A stretch of 64,000 bases of DNA. It comes from Pseudoalteromonas neustonica (lineage in GTDB: Bacteria > Pseudomonadota > Gammaproteobacteria > Enterobacterales > Alteromonadaceae). The stretch's first letter is position 1; each line of letters opens with the position of its first letter. The stretch is from the NCBI RefSeq assembly GCF_001653135.1, contig NZ_BDDS01000005.1:277198-341197 (forward strand), in the 5' to 3' direction. A model generated the notes under the pieces. The model did no database searches. It was given only the letters and a program-made list of their open reading frames with translations, and had not been told where the DNA came from. Positions 40,241 to 49,961 of this stretch are shown here, one piece after another. The position numbers and the translations under genes were made by a program.

Positions 40241-42305
40241 CGAAGTAACCTTCTTTTCGTTCATCAGCATAAATTGATTTCAATGGCTCCGCATACATCT
40301 TAATGAAAGCTAGTGCGTCTTCTTCTATAGCTGATGAAGGCTCGGCAACATTTCGGTACTTGTGGAAAAAGTCAAAGTCTTCTAGCAGCTTTCTTGACCA
40401 CTTCTTTCCTAGCAAGGCATCTGAACAACTTGTACCAACACACTGAGATGGGTTAGGTAGCGTACTAAGGGCATTAGTTATAGCTTTCTTTATACCAGAA
40501 GAAATTCTTTTCTGGTTATTACTTTGCGCAGCACAAGGACTGTCTGAGGTATTGTTACAGGCTCTATTACAAATTACGGCCATTGGGGTCAGAAGTGAGT
40601 ACGTTTCACCGTTTTTTATGTCATCTAAGTATATGTTTTTAAGGCGCTCCTCTAGTGTTTGAAATAACTCCATTTCAGTTAAGCTTTCATTTTTTAACTG
40701 GAACTCTTTCTCTATTTCTGATTTGACATGTTCAGCCCCTTTTAGAAGCCTTTCTCCATTGCGCCCTCCAACTTGTCTATACGTAACGGCATGAGCCATA
40801 TCGTTCGCCATGTCTTCACTAAGTTTCATTTGAAGTTGGTTTCGCTTTTTTACAACTAGTGGGTTTCTATACAAATATTCATTTGGCATTAGCGCATTAC
40901 TGTGACCAAACAGGCGCTTCAATATAAGAATTGCTGCATTGGTGTTTTGTGCAATATAACCAGCCAGAGTTGCTCTTGCGCAGTGTGCAGTTGCTTCAGG
41001 ATCATCATCAGCGATAGTTGCAATTGAGAAGTTATAGGTGTTTGGCAAGATTTTTAGGATATCGTTTAGCGTATCTCCATTTCGAATTTTGCCAATTTCA
41101 TCTTCGGTTAACTCTCTACCCCAAGAAGTCTTGCTTGCAACATGTTTACTTGAGCTAACGAGGTAATCTCCTTCAGGTGAAAACCTGATCACTTCTAGTA
41201 ATTTTGTCGCTATATACGCTGGTTCACCGACAGGAATAACAAGGCGGTTTTTAGTCTTCTGGACGTCAACTACTAACCACCAAATGCCGTCATATCGCTT
41301 GGATGGCTGGCAACATCCTATGCGCAGGTTACGAATGTCAAAGTTTCTTAAACCGCTCGATAATAATATTATCCAGATGCAAGCACTCTTGGCTAAATTG
41401 AAAAAATTGGATATCCACTTATTGTTAACAGGATAAAAGTTTCCATTATTATTCTTGGTTTTTTCATACTCTATTGGGAGCATGGGAGAAATTAGCTCTT
41501 CGTATTGTTCAATGAGATCTTTAACCCTTTTGCTTTTTTTAGCATTGTGTGGGTTTGTAAAACCATCCAGCAGTAATTGAAACTCTGTAAAAAAGTTTAA
41601 AAACTCATCACTGTTTTCGATGAATGGTAAAGCGTGCTGAACTATATTCGCGACATTTTCAAAAGGCATTGGAGCGTAAAAGGTGTTTTCCTTTATAACG
41701 CCTGTTACTTCTCGTTGTTGTTCAAGCCACTCGTTAACACCAATGTTTTGTTCAACCCAAGGTAACCCCATTCCAAGAAGAAAGACGCCTATATCTTCTA
41801 GGTCTTTTAAGTGGTAGCACTTGTTTAAAAAATCGAAGGCATGGTTAGAAATGCCTCCATTAGAGATTAACCTTATTTGAGTTATGTTAGTTATCGCCTT
41901 AGATTCGATTGCAGAAAACATCTCAAAAGGTTGATTTCGTTCTGCACACATAATGTTATTCCAATGCTCAGACTCCACTATTTGCCTGACAAAGCTTCTT
42001 AATCTTGAGAAGTTAGTCTCCGTCGCAAGATTTTGAAATACTGAAAGTTGAAAACATACAACGCGACAAATAAGCTCAAGAGGGTATTGCTTCTTGTCAG
42101 GAAACAACTGATTAAAGTCTACCGTATGTATGTTGCTACCACCTTTGACTTCCCATATAGGGTCAAGGAATTTCCCATTACGTAATATTTTAGACATGTC
42201 CATCTGGGAATACTTATTTGCAATAGCGTCAAGCAGCTCCCATTGTTGTTTACCTATTTCGTAAGGAGAGTTTTCATAACTTTGGACTTCGATAATTGCT
42301 GACAT
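40227..42305 (-). CDS. Large tyrosine recombinase
   Basis: A 692-residue protein with a long N-terminal region of unknown function and a catalytic domain in the middle to C-terminal part: R320 (SSGLRNFDIRNL), K350/K352 (VQKTKNRL), H441-x2-R444 (AHCARATLAGY), G467-H468 (LFGHSNALM) and Y477/Y479. A Cys-containing region follows (CNRACNNTSDSPCAAQS; QCVGTSCSDALLG). The architecture resembles the large TnpB-type recombinases. AAGGAG precedes the ATG; it follows the 676-residue gene by 9 nt. Confidence 0.88.
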   Translation of the reverse strand: MSAIIEVQSYENSPYEIGKQQWELLDAIANKYSQMDMSKILRNGKFLDPIWEVKGGSNIHTVDFNQLFPDKKQYPLELICRVVCFQLSVFQNLATETNFSRLRSFVRQIVESEHWNNIMCAERNQPFEMFSAIESKAITNITQIRLISNGGISNHAFDFLNKCYHLKDLEDIGVFLLGMGLPWVEQNIGVNEWLEQQREVTGVIKENTFYAPMPFENVANIVQHALPFIENSDEFLNFFTEFQLLLDGFTNPHNAKKSKRVKDLIEQYEELISPMLPIEYEKTKNNNGNFYPVNNKWISNFFNLAKSACIWIILLSSGLRNFDIRNLRIGCCQPSKRYDGIWWLVVDVQKTKNRLVIPVGEPAYIATKLLEVIRFSPEGDYLVSSSKHVASKTSWGRELTEDEIGKIRNGDTLNDILKILPNTYNFSIATIADDDPEATAHCARATLAGYIAQNTNAAILILKRLFGHSNALMPNEYLYRNPLVVKKRNQLQMKLSEDMANDMAHAVTYRQVGGRNGERLLKGAEHVKSEIEKEFQLKNESLTEMELFQTLEERLKNIYLDDIKNGETYSLLTPMAVICNRACNNTSDSPCAAQSNNQKRISSGIKKAITNALSTLPNPSQCVGTSCSDALLGKKWSRKLLEDFDFFHKYRNVAEPSSAIEEDALAFIKMYAEPLKSIYADERKEGYFDVVR

Positions 42306-42314
42306 GTTATCTCC

Positions 42315-44345
42315 TTATTGAAACTGTATTATCGGTGGTAGCAAAGGGCGACCTTCTTTCATCGCTCTGGATGCTTCAAAATATGCGTGTTCTACAACTT
42401 GTACACCTCTACTATGTTTGATTTGGAACTTATTAATTGTATCCAGCGCAATTTGTCTTCTGTCTTCAAGTAAACCGCTAAAGGTGAGTGGGTTTTCGTT
42501 AGCTATTTCTTCTAATTGTAAAACTCTGTAGCAGATGTTGGGGAGATGCATAGCGTAGACTTCAGCCCGTTCACAACCGAGGCACATGTCGTATTTTTTG
42601 CATTTCTCTGCAATAGGAAGGTTGTGAGTCGGTTGAGTATCATCGGTGCAATCACACAGGTAGACTTCTTTGTTAGATGTAGAGCGACTTTGATCCTCAC
42701 AAATATCACCTTGGAACTCCATCGCCTTTTCGAGCATATCTGAAGTAAGGGCGACAATAGCCGTATTTATTACTTGGTTACCCATACCTGTTTTCAAAAT
42801 ATATGAAAATAGGGTTGTGTCGAACTTTTGATGATTCAATGCTTCGCGCATTTTACTTACCAAGTCATCTGCGTTTTCAACGTCTTCAACTAACTGAGTT
42901 AGTAAGTGCCCAGCGAAGGTTTTTCTTAGTCGAGTCGTTTGAATACTCGTAAGTGGCTTATTGTCATCCCCCAAGATTTCAAATGAGGCACAGAACTTTT
43001 CATAAAACTTTGCTATTCCATCGACATCGAATGCAAAGAAATTTTCTCGTTGAGGATCATCTACGATGTCATCGTATAGCTTCATATATTCGAATATAGG
43101 TGAGTTTATAGGGATACGTATTGGTATCGCTTTAACGCCTGTTACACATCGATTCTTATAACCTACTACTCTAATTTCTTTTAGAGACGCTGGTGTTTCC
43201 TCGTCAATACCAAGATTTACATCGTAGTTTTCATACCAAGCTTTCCCTCTGTAGTTGCGCTTTATGCTCAGAATAGATTCTTGGTTATTACCAGTGGAGA
43301 TTATCAAGTAAAGGGCTAACGTGACTGGTAGGTGATCTGTCTTAAAATTCAGATAGTTGTGATATTTGGGTTTGTTACTCTTTTCATACCCGGACCACTT
43401 TTTATTATGAAGGTAATCCGAATAGTCTTGAAAAAGCTTTAAGCCGCCAATATTTTGATATGCGTCTGTTTTAGAGACTTTACGTATCTTGTTTGTTTGA
43501 ATGTTGTGTCTTGTGATCTCCTTTCCGGCTCTAGCTTCTTTAACTTGTAATAGGTAGTTTAAGAAGAGCTGGTCATGTCCCTCTTTACCACTTGTTAGCA
43601 ACTTTCTGAGTGTTTCATTCTTTGCTGAGTAAACATCAATATAATTTTCACCAAGACTTTCTGGAGAGACATTTAGCATTTGATTGTAGCGCTTTTTCCA
43701 TACTTCCAGCTCATAAAATACATAGCCTAACATCTGCATCATTACCCGATCCGAATAATCTTTTCCTTCAACAAATTGATCAAAATCGATGTCTTTAATT
43801 GGCGCTTCACTGTCTTTGTAAACAACAGATGATAAGTTAAAAGTTTTACTGAATGGGTGTAAAGCCAACATACTCTTAAGGAATAATTTTCTTGTTCGTG
43901 CCGCGACTACATTCGGAGAACTTAATATAAAATTAACGTAAGTCGTGTAAGTAATGTCTTCGAAAATCTTTGGCTGTTCGTTGTGTTCTGCAATATATTT
44001 GAATAATGACTCACAAACGGAGTTAAAGTTTTTAGCGTTGACAGGGTTGTTAATATTGAAATGTTGCATTATCAACCTACTGAATGTTTTAGCTATTTCA
44101 ATTCCAACTATATCTTTACCATCACTAACGATCTTAAAGGTGTTGTCTCTTTGTCCAATGTTAATTCTATCTGTTAGAAGATCTGATTCACTTTGCACAT
44201 ATTCAAAGAAAAAGCGTAAATGCTTACCTGTATAAAAACGTTGATAATCAGGAAGACCATCACCACCTTTCACATTAAGTTTTGTTACCTTAGAATTATC
44301 TTTAGCAGATGATTGAGTAATTCTAGTTTCTTTCTTCTTTGCCAT
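42315..44345 (-). CDS. Degenerate tyrosine-recombinase-like protein with C-terminal Cys cluster
   Basis: A 676-residue protein, first in the module. The C-terminal part has a recombinase-like box (TTRLRKTFAGHLL: R472, R474, H480) and ALNHQKFDTTLFSYI (H505, Y515), but the place of the first catalytic Arg reads STGNNQESILSI, with no Arg. A cysteine cluster near 564-591 (LCDC, KCKKYDMCLGCE) suggests a zinc-binding site. The N-terminal 350 residues are not recognised. It could be an accessory or directionality partner of the two intact recombinases. It starts about 95 bp from the DUF808 junction. Confidence 0.7.
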   Translation of the reverse strand: MAKKKETRITQSSAKDNSKVTKLNVKGGDGLPDYQRFYTGKHLRFFFEYVQSESDLLTDRINIGQRDNTFKIVSDGKDIVGIEIAKTFSRLIMQHFNINNPVNAKNFNSVCESLFKYIAEHNEQPKIFEDITYTTYVNFILSSPNVVAARTRKLFLKSMLALHPFSKTFNLSSVVYKDSEAPIKDIDFDQFVEGKDYSDRVMMQMLGYVFYELEVWKKRYNQMLNVSPESLGENYIDVYSAKNETLRKLLTSGKEGHDQLFLNYLLQVKEARAGKEITRHNIQTNKIRKVSKTDAYQNIGGLKLFQDYSDYLHNKKWSGYEKSNKPKYHNYLNFKTDHLPVTLALYLIISTGNNQESILSIKRNYRGKAWYENYDVNLGIDEETPASLKEIRVVGYKNRCVTGVKAIPIRIPINSPIFEYMKLYDDIVDDPQRENFFAFDVDGIAKFYEKFCASFEILGDDNKPLTSIQTTRLRKTFAGHLLTQLVEDVENADDLVSKMREALNHQKFDTTLFSYILKTGMGNQVINTAIVALTSDMLEKAMEFQGDICEDQSRSTSNKEVYLCDCTDDTQPTHNLPIAEKCKKYDMCLGCERAEVYAMHLPNICYRVLQLEEIANENPLTFSGLLEDRRQIALDTINKFQIKHSRGVQVVEHAYFEASRAMKEGRPLLPPIIQFQ

Positions 44346-44440
44346 TAATACTTCACTTTAAAAACACGGTTGAATTATAGTATTCATTATCTAAATCATA
44401 AACTAATAAAGTATACTATTTATATGTCTTTTCGTATTAT
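44346..44440. other. Right junction of the island
   Basis: A short AT-rich stretch between the first recombinase gene and the interrupted DUF808 frame. It should hold the promoter of the recombinase operon and the right attachment site. The exact crossover cannot be fixed without the left end. Confidence 0.5.
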
Positions 44441-44932
44441 ATTTTATCAGCAGAAATAATAGTAATTACTCTTGGGACTGTTGCGGGAGCGAGTTTACTT
44501 AATCAGGCACTTGTACTAAGTGTAATTGCCGTACTGATGACGATAGGTGTATATGGTCTCGTTGCTGGGATAGTAAAACTGGATGATGCCGGATTATATT
44601 TGCTTAAACAAGCCCAGCAAACAGGTAATCGCTTTAAAGAAATATTAGGTAAGGGTTTACTAGCGGCTGCCCCACGTTTAATGCAGTTTTTGGCTTTTGC
44701 AGGCACTGTGGCTATGTTTTTGGTGGGGGGCGGTATTTTAGTGCACGGTATTAGTATACTTCATCATTGGCAACTAACTGTTACTGATTATGGTTTATCG
44801 CATTTAGGAAGTGTTGGAGAGGTAATTGCGCCGCTTTTGTTTGATGGTACTTTAGGTTTGTTGGCTGGTGCGATGATTGTGCTAATACATCATATTATGG
44901 TGAGGTTTATAGCAAAAAAGCCGACAACTTAA
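44441..44932 (+). pseudogene. DUF808 (YedI-like) gene, 5' part missing
   Basis: From about 44441 the frame reads ILSAEIIVITLGTVAGASLL, then NQALVLSVIAVLMTIGVYGL, VAGIVKLDDAGLYLLKQA and so on to FIAKKPTT, the conserved second half of DUF808 inner-membrane proteins (about 300 residues when complete). About 164 codons remain. Upstream codons (to ~44400) are open but lack homology, so the gene was cut here by the island; its first part should lie at the island's left end. The function of DUF808 is unknown. Confidence 0.88.
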
Positions 44933-45401
44933 CTTTGTTGGCAAAGTGTTAGAGTATTATTAAATTGATTGGTGGTACTTAATGTTTATGTGTAGAGTTC
45001 GCTTGATTACCTAACGATGTATTTTATTTAGCACGAAATCAAGGGTAAGTATCGTTTCGTTTATCTGCTCATGGGTATCAATACTTAACACTGTTAGTAA
45101 GTTTTTCAGTAACTAGAAATGGATCGATCACTCGTCAATTATCTTCAGTGTTAAGCTGTGATGGCCAATTAATTTTGTAGTGATTCTAATTGGCATTTTT
45201 AATCCATTATAGGTTTGAGTTTCTGGTCATGTTGATTGCTCTTCTGTTTGGCTTAGTTTACGTTATAAACCTCTGCAGTTTTATTCGACAATTACGACAT
45301 ACTAATGCTGGTAGTAAATAAATCGTTTCTAAGAGGGTTTTTGTGTTGGTATGATAGGTAATGTTGTGTTTTTTTAATAATAATATCAAAAAGGAATTGC
45401 C
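44933..45401. other. Intergenic region with no recognised feature
   Basis: About 470 bp of AT-rich DNA between the DUF808 remnant and the S9 peptidase gene. A weak GTTGGCAA/GCCGACAAC pairing follows the DUF808 stop. I see no gene or convincing regulatory site. Confidence 0.5.
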
Positions 45402-47360
45402 GTGAAAAAGTGGCTGTTAGTATTAATTTTTTTTATAGCACAGTTTAGTGTTAGTAGTTATGCAAGTACAAAGTCGCTTTCTATAGAAAGCTTCAGTAAA
45501 AGCAGTGAATATAGTCAAGTTAAGCTTTCACCTGATGGTCGTTATATATCTGTTATTAGTAAGCCTGAGGGAAAGAGTATATTAGTTATCCTCAACGCTA
45601 GAAACTTTCAGGTTAGCCATGCCGTGAGATTTCCAGATAATGCACAAGTGGGTGCTTATAGCTGGGTTAGCGATGAGCGAATAGTGCTTCAAAAAGAATA
45701 TTTAAAAGGATGGCAAGATCATCCTCAGTATCATGGTGAATTATTTGCTGTAAATGCTGATGGTTCTCGAGTGAAGTACCTAGTTGGCTATCAAGGGGAA
45801 ATGCAAACAGGCTCTCGTTTGAAAAAGGCGACACCTCTTTACGGTACTTCTTACTTGTTAGACCCATTAGTTTTTGATGAACGTAAAATGTTAATAGTGA
45901 CTTATCCGTGGTCTTCTAGTAGTGAGCCGTTTACTGTGGTTTATGAGGTTGATTTGTTTTCTGGTCACCGTCGAAAGGTAGCACGTTCACCTTCTCGAAT
46001 GGCACAATTTTTAACTGATCATAAAGGTAATGTGCGTATAGCCGTCTCAACGGATGATTATATAAGTTCAACAATTTATACTCGCGCAAAGTCTGGTGGG
46101 GAATGGCAAGAACTTGATTTAGGTAGTTTGGTTTACGGTGATGTGCAGCTACACGCTTTTGATAGCACGGGCAGTTCAATTTATGTAACCGCGTCAGTGA
46201 GTGGTGAGGCTGCTGGTTTGTACAAGCTCAACTTAAAAACCAAAGCAATGGAATTGATTCATAAAGAAGAAGGTGTATCGCCAAAGAAGATCTGGGTGGA
46301 TGAAACATCAAAAGAGCTATTCGCCATTGAAAGTGAGTTAAATTATCCAACGTATGCTTTTGTTGATAGTGAGTCAAAGAAGAGTGTGCACTTAAAGTCA
46401 TTACTTGCAGCGTTGGAGGGGAATCAAGTGCAACTTGTTAGTAGCACTGAAGATGGCAATACCAATATCATTATTGCATCAAGTGACCGAAATCCTGGTG
46501 ACTATTATATGTTTAATGCACAAGCTAACAAGCTACGTTATTTATTTTCAGCACGTAGTTGGCTAAAGCCTGAATTAATGGCTGAAACAAGACCAATTAG
46601 CTACACCAGCCGCGACGGTTTAACTATTCATGGCTATTTAACACTCCCTAACAATACGACAGAGAAAAACTTGCCTCTGGTTGTTATGCCTCATGGTGGC
46701 CCTCATGGTCCGCGCGATTGGTGGGGGTTTGATCCCGATGCACAGCTGTTAGCCAATCGCGGTATGGCGGTATTAAAAGTGAATTTTAGAGGTTCGGGTG
46801 GTTTTGGTCGTAACTTTGAGCATGCAGGGCATAGAAAGTGGGGAGCTGAGATCCAGTACGATATTATTGATGGCGTAAAACACCTAATTGAGCAGGGAAC
46901 TGTTGATAAAAATAACATGTGTATTATGGGGGCCAGTTTTGGTGGTTACTCAGCCTTGCAAAGTGCGATTATAGAGCCTGATATGTTTAAGTGTGCTATC
47001 GGTGTTGTTGGTGTTTACGATTTACCACTGATGTTTGATGAAGGCGATGTGGCAGAGCGTGAGAGTGGTCAGCGTTACCTTAAAAATGTACTTGGCACTG
47101 ATGAAGCCCAACTAAAGGCCTTCTCCCCAAGCTACAATATCGATAAGTTAAAAGCACCTGTGTTAATAGTACATGGTGGGGAAGATGAGCGAGCACCTAT
47201 TGAACAAGCTGAATCACTTGTGGCCGCGCTTAAAAAAGCGAATCATCCTTATGTTTACGAGTTATTAGAAGATGAAGGGCATGGGTTTTACAAGCCAGAG
47301 CATCGCACTCGTTATTATAAGCAGGTGTTGGCATTTTTAGACCAGCATTTAACCTTGTAA
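45402..47360 (+). CDS. S9 family (prolyl oligopeptidase-type) secreted peptidase
   Basis: A 652-residue protein with a signal peptide (near VSSYAS), an N-terminal beta-propeller (LSPDGRYISVISKPEGKS; YSWVSDERIVLQKEY) and a C-terminal alpha/beta-hydrolase domain with VVMPHGGPHGPRD, nucleophile S512 in GASFGGYS, D595 in VHGGEDERAP and H627 in EGHGF. It probably hydrolyses peptides in the periplasm or outside the cell. Start GTG 45402 follows AAGGAATTGCC. Confidence 0.92.
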   Translation: MKKWLLVLIFFIAQFSVSSYASTKSLSIESFSKSSEYSQVKLSPDGRYISVISKPEGKSILVILNARNFQVSHAVRFPDNAQVGAYSWVSDERIVLQKEYLKGWQDHPQYHGELFAVNADGSRVKYLVGYQGEMQTGSRLKKATPLYGTSYLLDPLVFDERKMLIVTYPWSSSSEPFTVVYEVDLFSGHRRKVARSPSRMAQFLTDHKGNVRIAVSTDDYISSTIYTRAKSGGEWQELDLGSLVYGDVQLHAFDSTGSSIYVTASVSGEAAGLYKLNLKTKAMELIHKEEGVSPKKIWVDETSKELFAIESELNYPTYAFVDSESKKSVHLKSLLAALEGNQVQLVSSTEDGNTNIIIASSDRNPGDYYMFNAQANKLRYLFSARSWLKPELMAETRPISYTSRDGLTIHGYLTLPNNTTEKNLPLVVMPHGGPHGPRDWWGFDPDAQLLANRGMAVLKVNFRGSGGFGRNFEHAGHRKWGAEIQYDIIDGVKHLIEQGTVDKNNMCIMGASFGGYSALQSAIIEPDMFKCAIGVVGVYDLPLMFDEGDVAERESGQRYLKNVLGTDEAQLKAFSPSYNIDKLKAPVLIVHGGEDERAPIEQAESLVAALKKANHPYVYELLEDEGHGFYKPEHRTRYYKQVLAFLDQHLTL

Positions 47361-47380
47361 AAATATGATCTTTATAATTA

Positions 47381-47410
47381 AAATGGCAAGCTTATAGCTT
47401 GCCATTTTTT
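47381..47410. terminator. Bidirectional intrinsic terminator
   Basis: AAATGGCAAGCT (47381-47392), 3-nt loop, AGCTTGCCATTT (47396-47407), then T-run. It lies between the convergent S9 peptidase and zinc-ribbon/Sel1 genes. Confidence 0.92.
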
Positions 47411-48350
47411 ATTTGCAGCTATTCTCTTGGCATAACTCTTTGAGTTGCACTTTTGCTTTATGGTTATTTTGTTGTGCGGCTTGCTGATACCAATAGATAG
47501 CTTGAGTTATATCTTTTGTTACACCTTCACCATCACGATACATTTGCGCAGTATTAAGTTGTCCCCACTGAGAACCTTCCTTACTGGCGAGCAAAAAGCT
47601 TTCAAATGCATCTTCAAATAAGCCATCTTTATAATATACGATCCCTTGCTGATTATTCTTATTGAGCTTTACACCTTCATATAAGGGTTTTGGTGTCGGT
47701 GGAAACATAACAAACCCACCATATAAACTGTATGCGTATGGGCGAAGTACATTATAAATAGCACCGTCATCGTATAAGCGCTTTACTTCCTTGCGGGGTA
47801 AGGTCAGTGTCTTTGATGAAAAGTAATCTTTTTGCACTAATAAGCTAGTGCGCATTGCCATTGTGATTGCTCTATCGCGTTTGTAACGATAATTGCTGAT
47901 TTGAAAGGTAATAAACTTTTCATCGAACTCGAGTACTTGTGCCACTTTCAAATTTTCTGGACGTAATGGTTCATGCGAAAACTTGTCAGCTTTTACTAAA
48001 TAGGTATCAAATGCTTGAGGTGAATCTAGAATCATTTTCTTTGTTGTGAGTTCCTCAAGATGTTGTGCGTAAAAATATATACATAAACATATCAGTAAGA
48101 GTGAGCCTGCAAAATACTTTACTAATGACAGTTGCTCTAACAATGGCAATTTGATGATTGACACAGGTTCGCTGTGGCGGCAATTAGCACATTGGTATTT
48201 ATATCGCCATGCCAGTGGCAGGATAGGTAGGATAGTAAAACGTAAAAAGCGACTATGGTTTTTTAATTGATAGTCATTGCTGTTGCACTGTGGGCAGGTT
48301 TTTGTTTTGCTGAAGAATGACAGTGAGTTGCTGGTATTAAAAAGTAGCAT
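47409..48350 (-). CDS. Zinc-ribbon membrane protein with Sel1-like repeats
   Basis: A 313-residue protein: N-terminal zinc ribbon (TCPQCNSNDYQL ... QCANCRHSEP), one membrane segment (about 80-96), a soluble region of unknown fold, and C-terminal Sel1-like repeats (AQMYRDGEGVTKDITQAIYW, then YQQAAQQNNHKAK). Sel1 repeats mediate protein contacts. The function is unknown. It appears to be a single-gene unit. Confidence 0.7.
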   Translation of the reverse strand: MLLFNTSNSLSFFSKTKTCPQCNSNDYQLKNHSRFLRFTILPILPLAWRYKYQCANCRHSEPVSIIKLPLLEQLSLVKYFAGSLLLICLCIYFYAQHLEELTTKKMILDSPQAFDTYLVKADKFSHEPLRPENLKVAQVLEFDEKFITFQISNYRYKRDRAITMAMRTSLLVQKDYFSSKTLTLPRKEVKRLYDDGAIYNVLRPYAYSLYGGFVMFPPTPKPLYEGVKLNKNNQQGIVYYKDGLFEDAFESFLLASKEGSQWGQLNTAQMYRDGEGVTKDITQAIYWYQQAAQQNNHKAKVQLKELCQENSCK

Positions 48351-48434
48351 GTAGTCCTTGGTCCCTTCCTTGTTTTACATAAGTTAAAACAAGGAAGGTG
48401 AGAAGCAAAGCTGCAAACTGTAAGAAAATATGTA

Positions 48435-49832
48435 TTATTTTGCAGGTTTTGGTTTGATTGTTGTTCTAGCATCAGCAGCCATAAAAGCAAACACAGCATA
48501 AGCGGCCGTATTTTGCTTCAGTTTTTCAGGGTCTACTTTATCAAGTGTGTCATCAGCCGTGTGGTGGTAATCAAAATAATCGGTACCATCTTGGTGTAAA
48601 TCAAAAATAGGTGCGCTGGTGGCATTTTTCAATGGAATTAAGTCAGGTCCACCGTTAGCGGTATTTTTTGCAATGTATTGAACATTGAGTGGGGCAAGTT
48701 GTTTAGCAATAGCACGCACCACCGGGAGTGACTGCGCAGATACATTTGACTCAAAGCCATATACTACATCAGCCCCAAAATCAGATTCAGCTGCGGCAAC
48801 AATATTATCAAGCTCTTTAGCATGTTGCTTAAAGTAGGCTTTAGCACCCCATAACCCCAGTTCTTCGGCGGCAAATAATACCACGCGGATACTACGCTTA
48901 GGACGCTTTATTTCGCTAATATGTTTTGCTGCTGCCATTGTTAATGCAACACCTGCACCATCATCGAGCGCACCAGTGCCTAAATCCCACGAATCTAGAT
49001 GACCGCCAATAAGTACATATTGTTCAGGGTTTTGGGTACCATTGAATTGGCCTATCACATTAAAGCCAGTACCTTGACCACGATCTTCATTTTGCACATT
49101 GATATTTACAGTAACGTTTTTGCCCAGCGCAATGAGGCGAGCAATTTGGTCGGCATCAGGGTTAGCAATTGTTACGTTAGGGATTTTTGTTACACCGTCT
49201 TTATAGTGGCTACCACCAGTATGTGCAAAACGGTGATGTGCAGTACTGACTGAGCGCATCATATAACCAATTGCACCTTTTTTAGCGGCTTCAACAGAGC
49301 CAGTTGAGCGTGCACGAACGGCAGGGCCATAACCATTACCATCAATGTCGCGGTTCATACGGTAGTTAATATAAGCAATTTTACCCTTCAAGCTATTTGC
49401 TGGGGCTGCGATCAACTCATCAAGGGTTTCAAATAATATAACTTCAGCAGTAATACCGTCTTTTGGTGTGCTCACACTATGACCAAGTGCGGTTAAATGT
49501 AGTGTTTGTTCACTCGGGGTAAGAATTTTACCGCTTTCACTGAAGCGGCGCCATTCAGGGAACGTGGCTTCTTCTAGCCATACTTTATCAAAACCCAGCG
49601 CTTGAAATTTTTCTTGTGCCCATGCAACGGCTTTTTTATCATTTTCTGTACCAGGAAGGCGTGGGCCTATCTCAGTAGTAAGAGATTCCAGTAATTGATA
49701 GCTTAAGTCACTGTTGCTAGCATTTGTTCTGAGCTCTGCTACTTGCTTAAGTTGTTGAGCTGTAAACTCAGGCTCTGCTGCACTTACCAAAAAGCTGCTA
49801 GCAAGCAGAACCCCTGTGATGATTTTTTTCAT
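48435..49832 (-). CDS. M28 family secreted metallopeptidase
   Basis: A 465-residue protein with signal peptide (SSFLVSAAEP), a PA-domain-like insert (about 130-250) and the M28 catalytic domain. Zinc ligands and catalytic acid are visible in GGHLDSWDLGTGALDDGAG (His, Asp, Asp), AAEELGLWG (Glu-Glu), SDFGAD and the late His in FDYHHTADDTLDKV. It probably acts as a periplasmic or secreted carboxy- or aminopeptidase. It is transcribed separately from the TonB receptor, whose terminator lies between them. Confidence 0.92.
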   Translation of the reverse strand: MKKIITGVLLASSFLVSAAEPEFTAQQLKQVAELRTNASNSDLSYQLLESLTTEIGPRLPGTENDKKAVAWAQEKFQALGFDKVWLEEATFPEWRRFSESGKILTPSEQTLHLTALGHSVSTPKDGITAEVILFETLDELIAAPANSLKGKIAYINYRMNRDIDGNGYGPAVRARSTGSVEAAKKGAIGYMMRSVSTAHHRFAHTGGSHYKDGVTKIPNVTIANPDADQIARLIALGKNVTVNINVQNEDRGQGTGFNVIGQFNGTQNPEQYVLIGGHLDSWDLGTGALDDGAGVALTMAAAKHISEIKRPKRSIRVVLFAAEELGLWGAKAYFKQHAKELDNIVAAAESDFGADVVYGFESNVSAQSLPVVRAIAKQLAPLNVQYIAKNTANGGPDLIPLKNATSAPIFDLHQDGTDYFDYHHTADDTLDKVDPEKLKQNTAAYAVFAFMAADARTTIKPKPAK

Positions 49833-49913
49833 TATTGACCTTGGCTTGTTAGATATTTACCGACTATTTAACCATTAAATGACCGACTTAAAAAATATAA
49901 TAAGATAAAAAGT

Positions 49914-49945
49914 AAAAAGCCCGCAGTTTAACGTGCGGGCTTTTT
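49914..49945 (-). terminator. Intrinsic terminator of the TonB-dependent receptor
   Basis: AAAAAGCCCGCA (49914-49925), 8-nt loop, TGCGGGCTTTTT (49934-49945). On the minus strand the stem is followed by a U-run and lies 17 nt after the receptor stop. Confidence 0.92.
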
Positions 49946-49961
49946 AAAATTACTAACTAAT

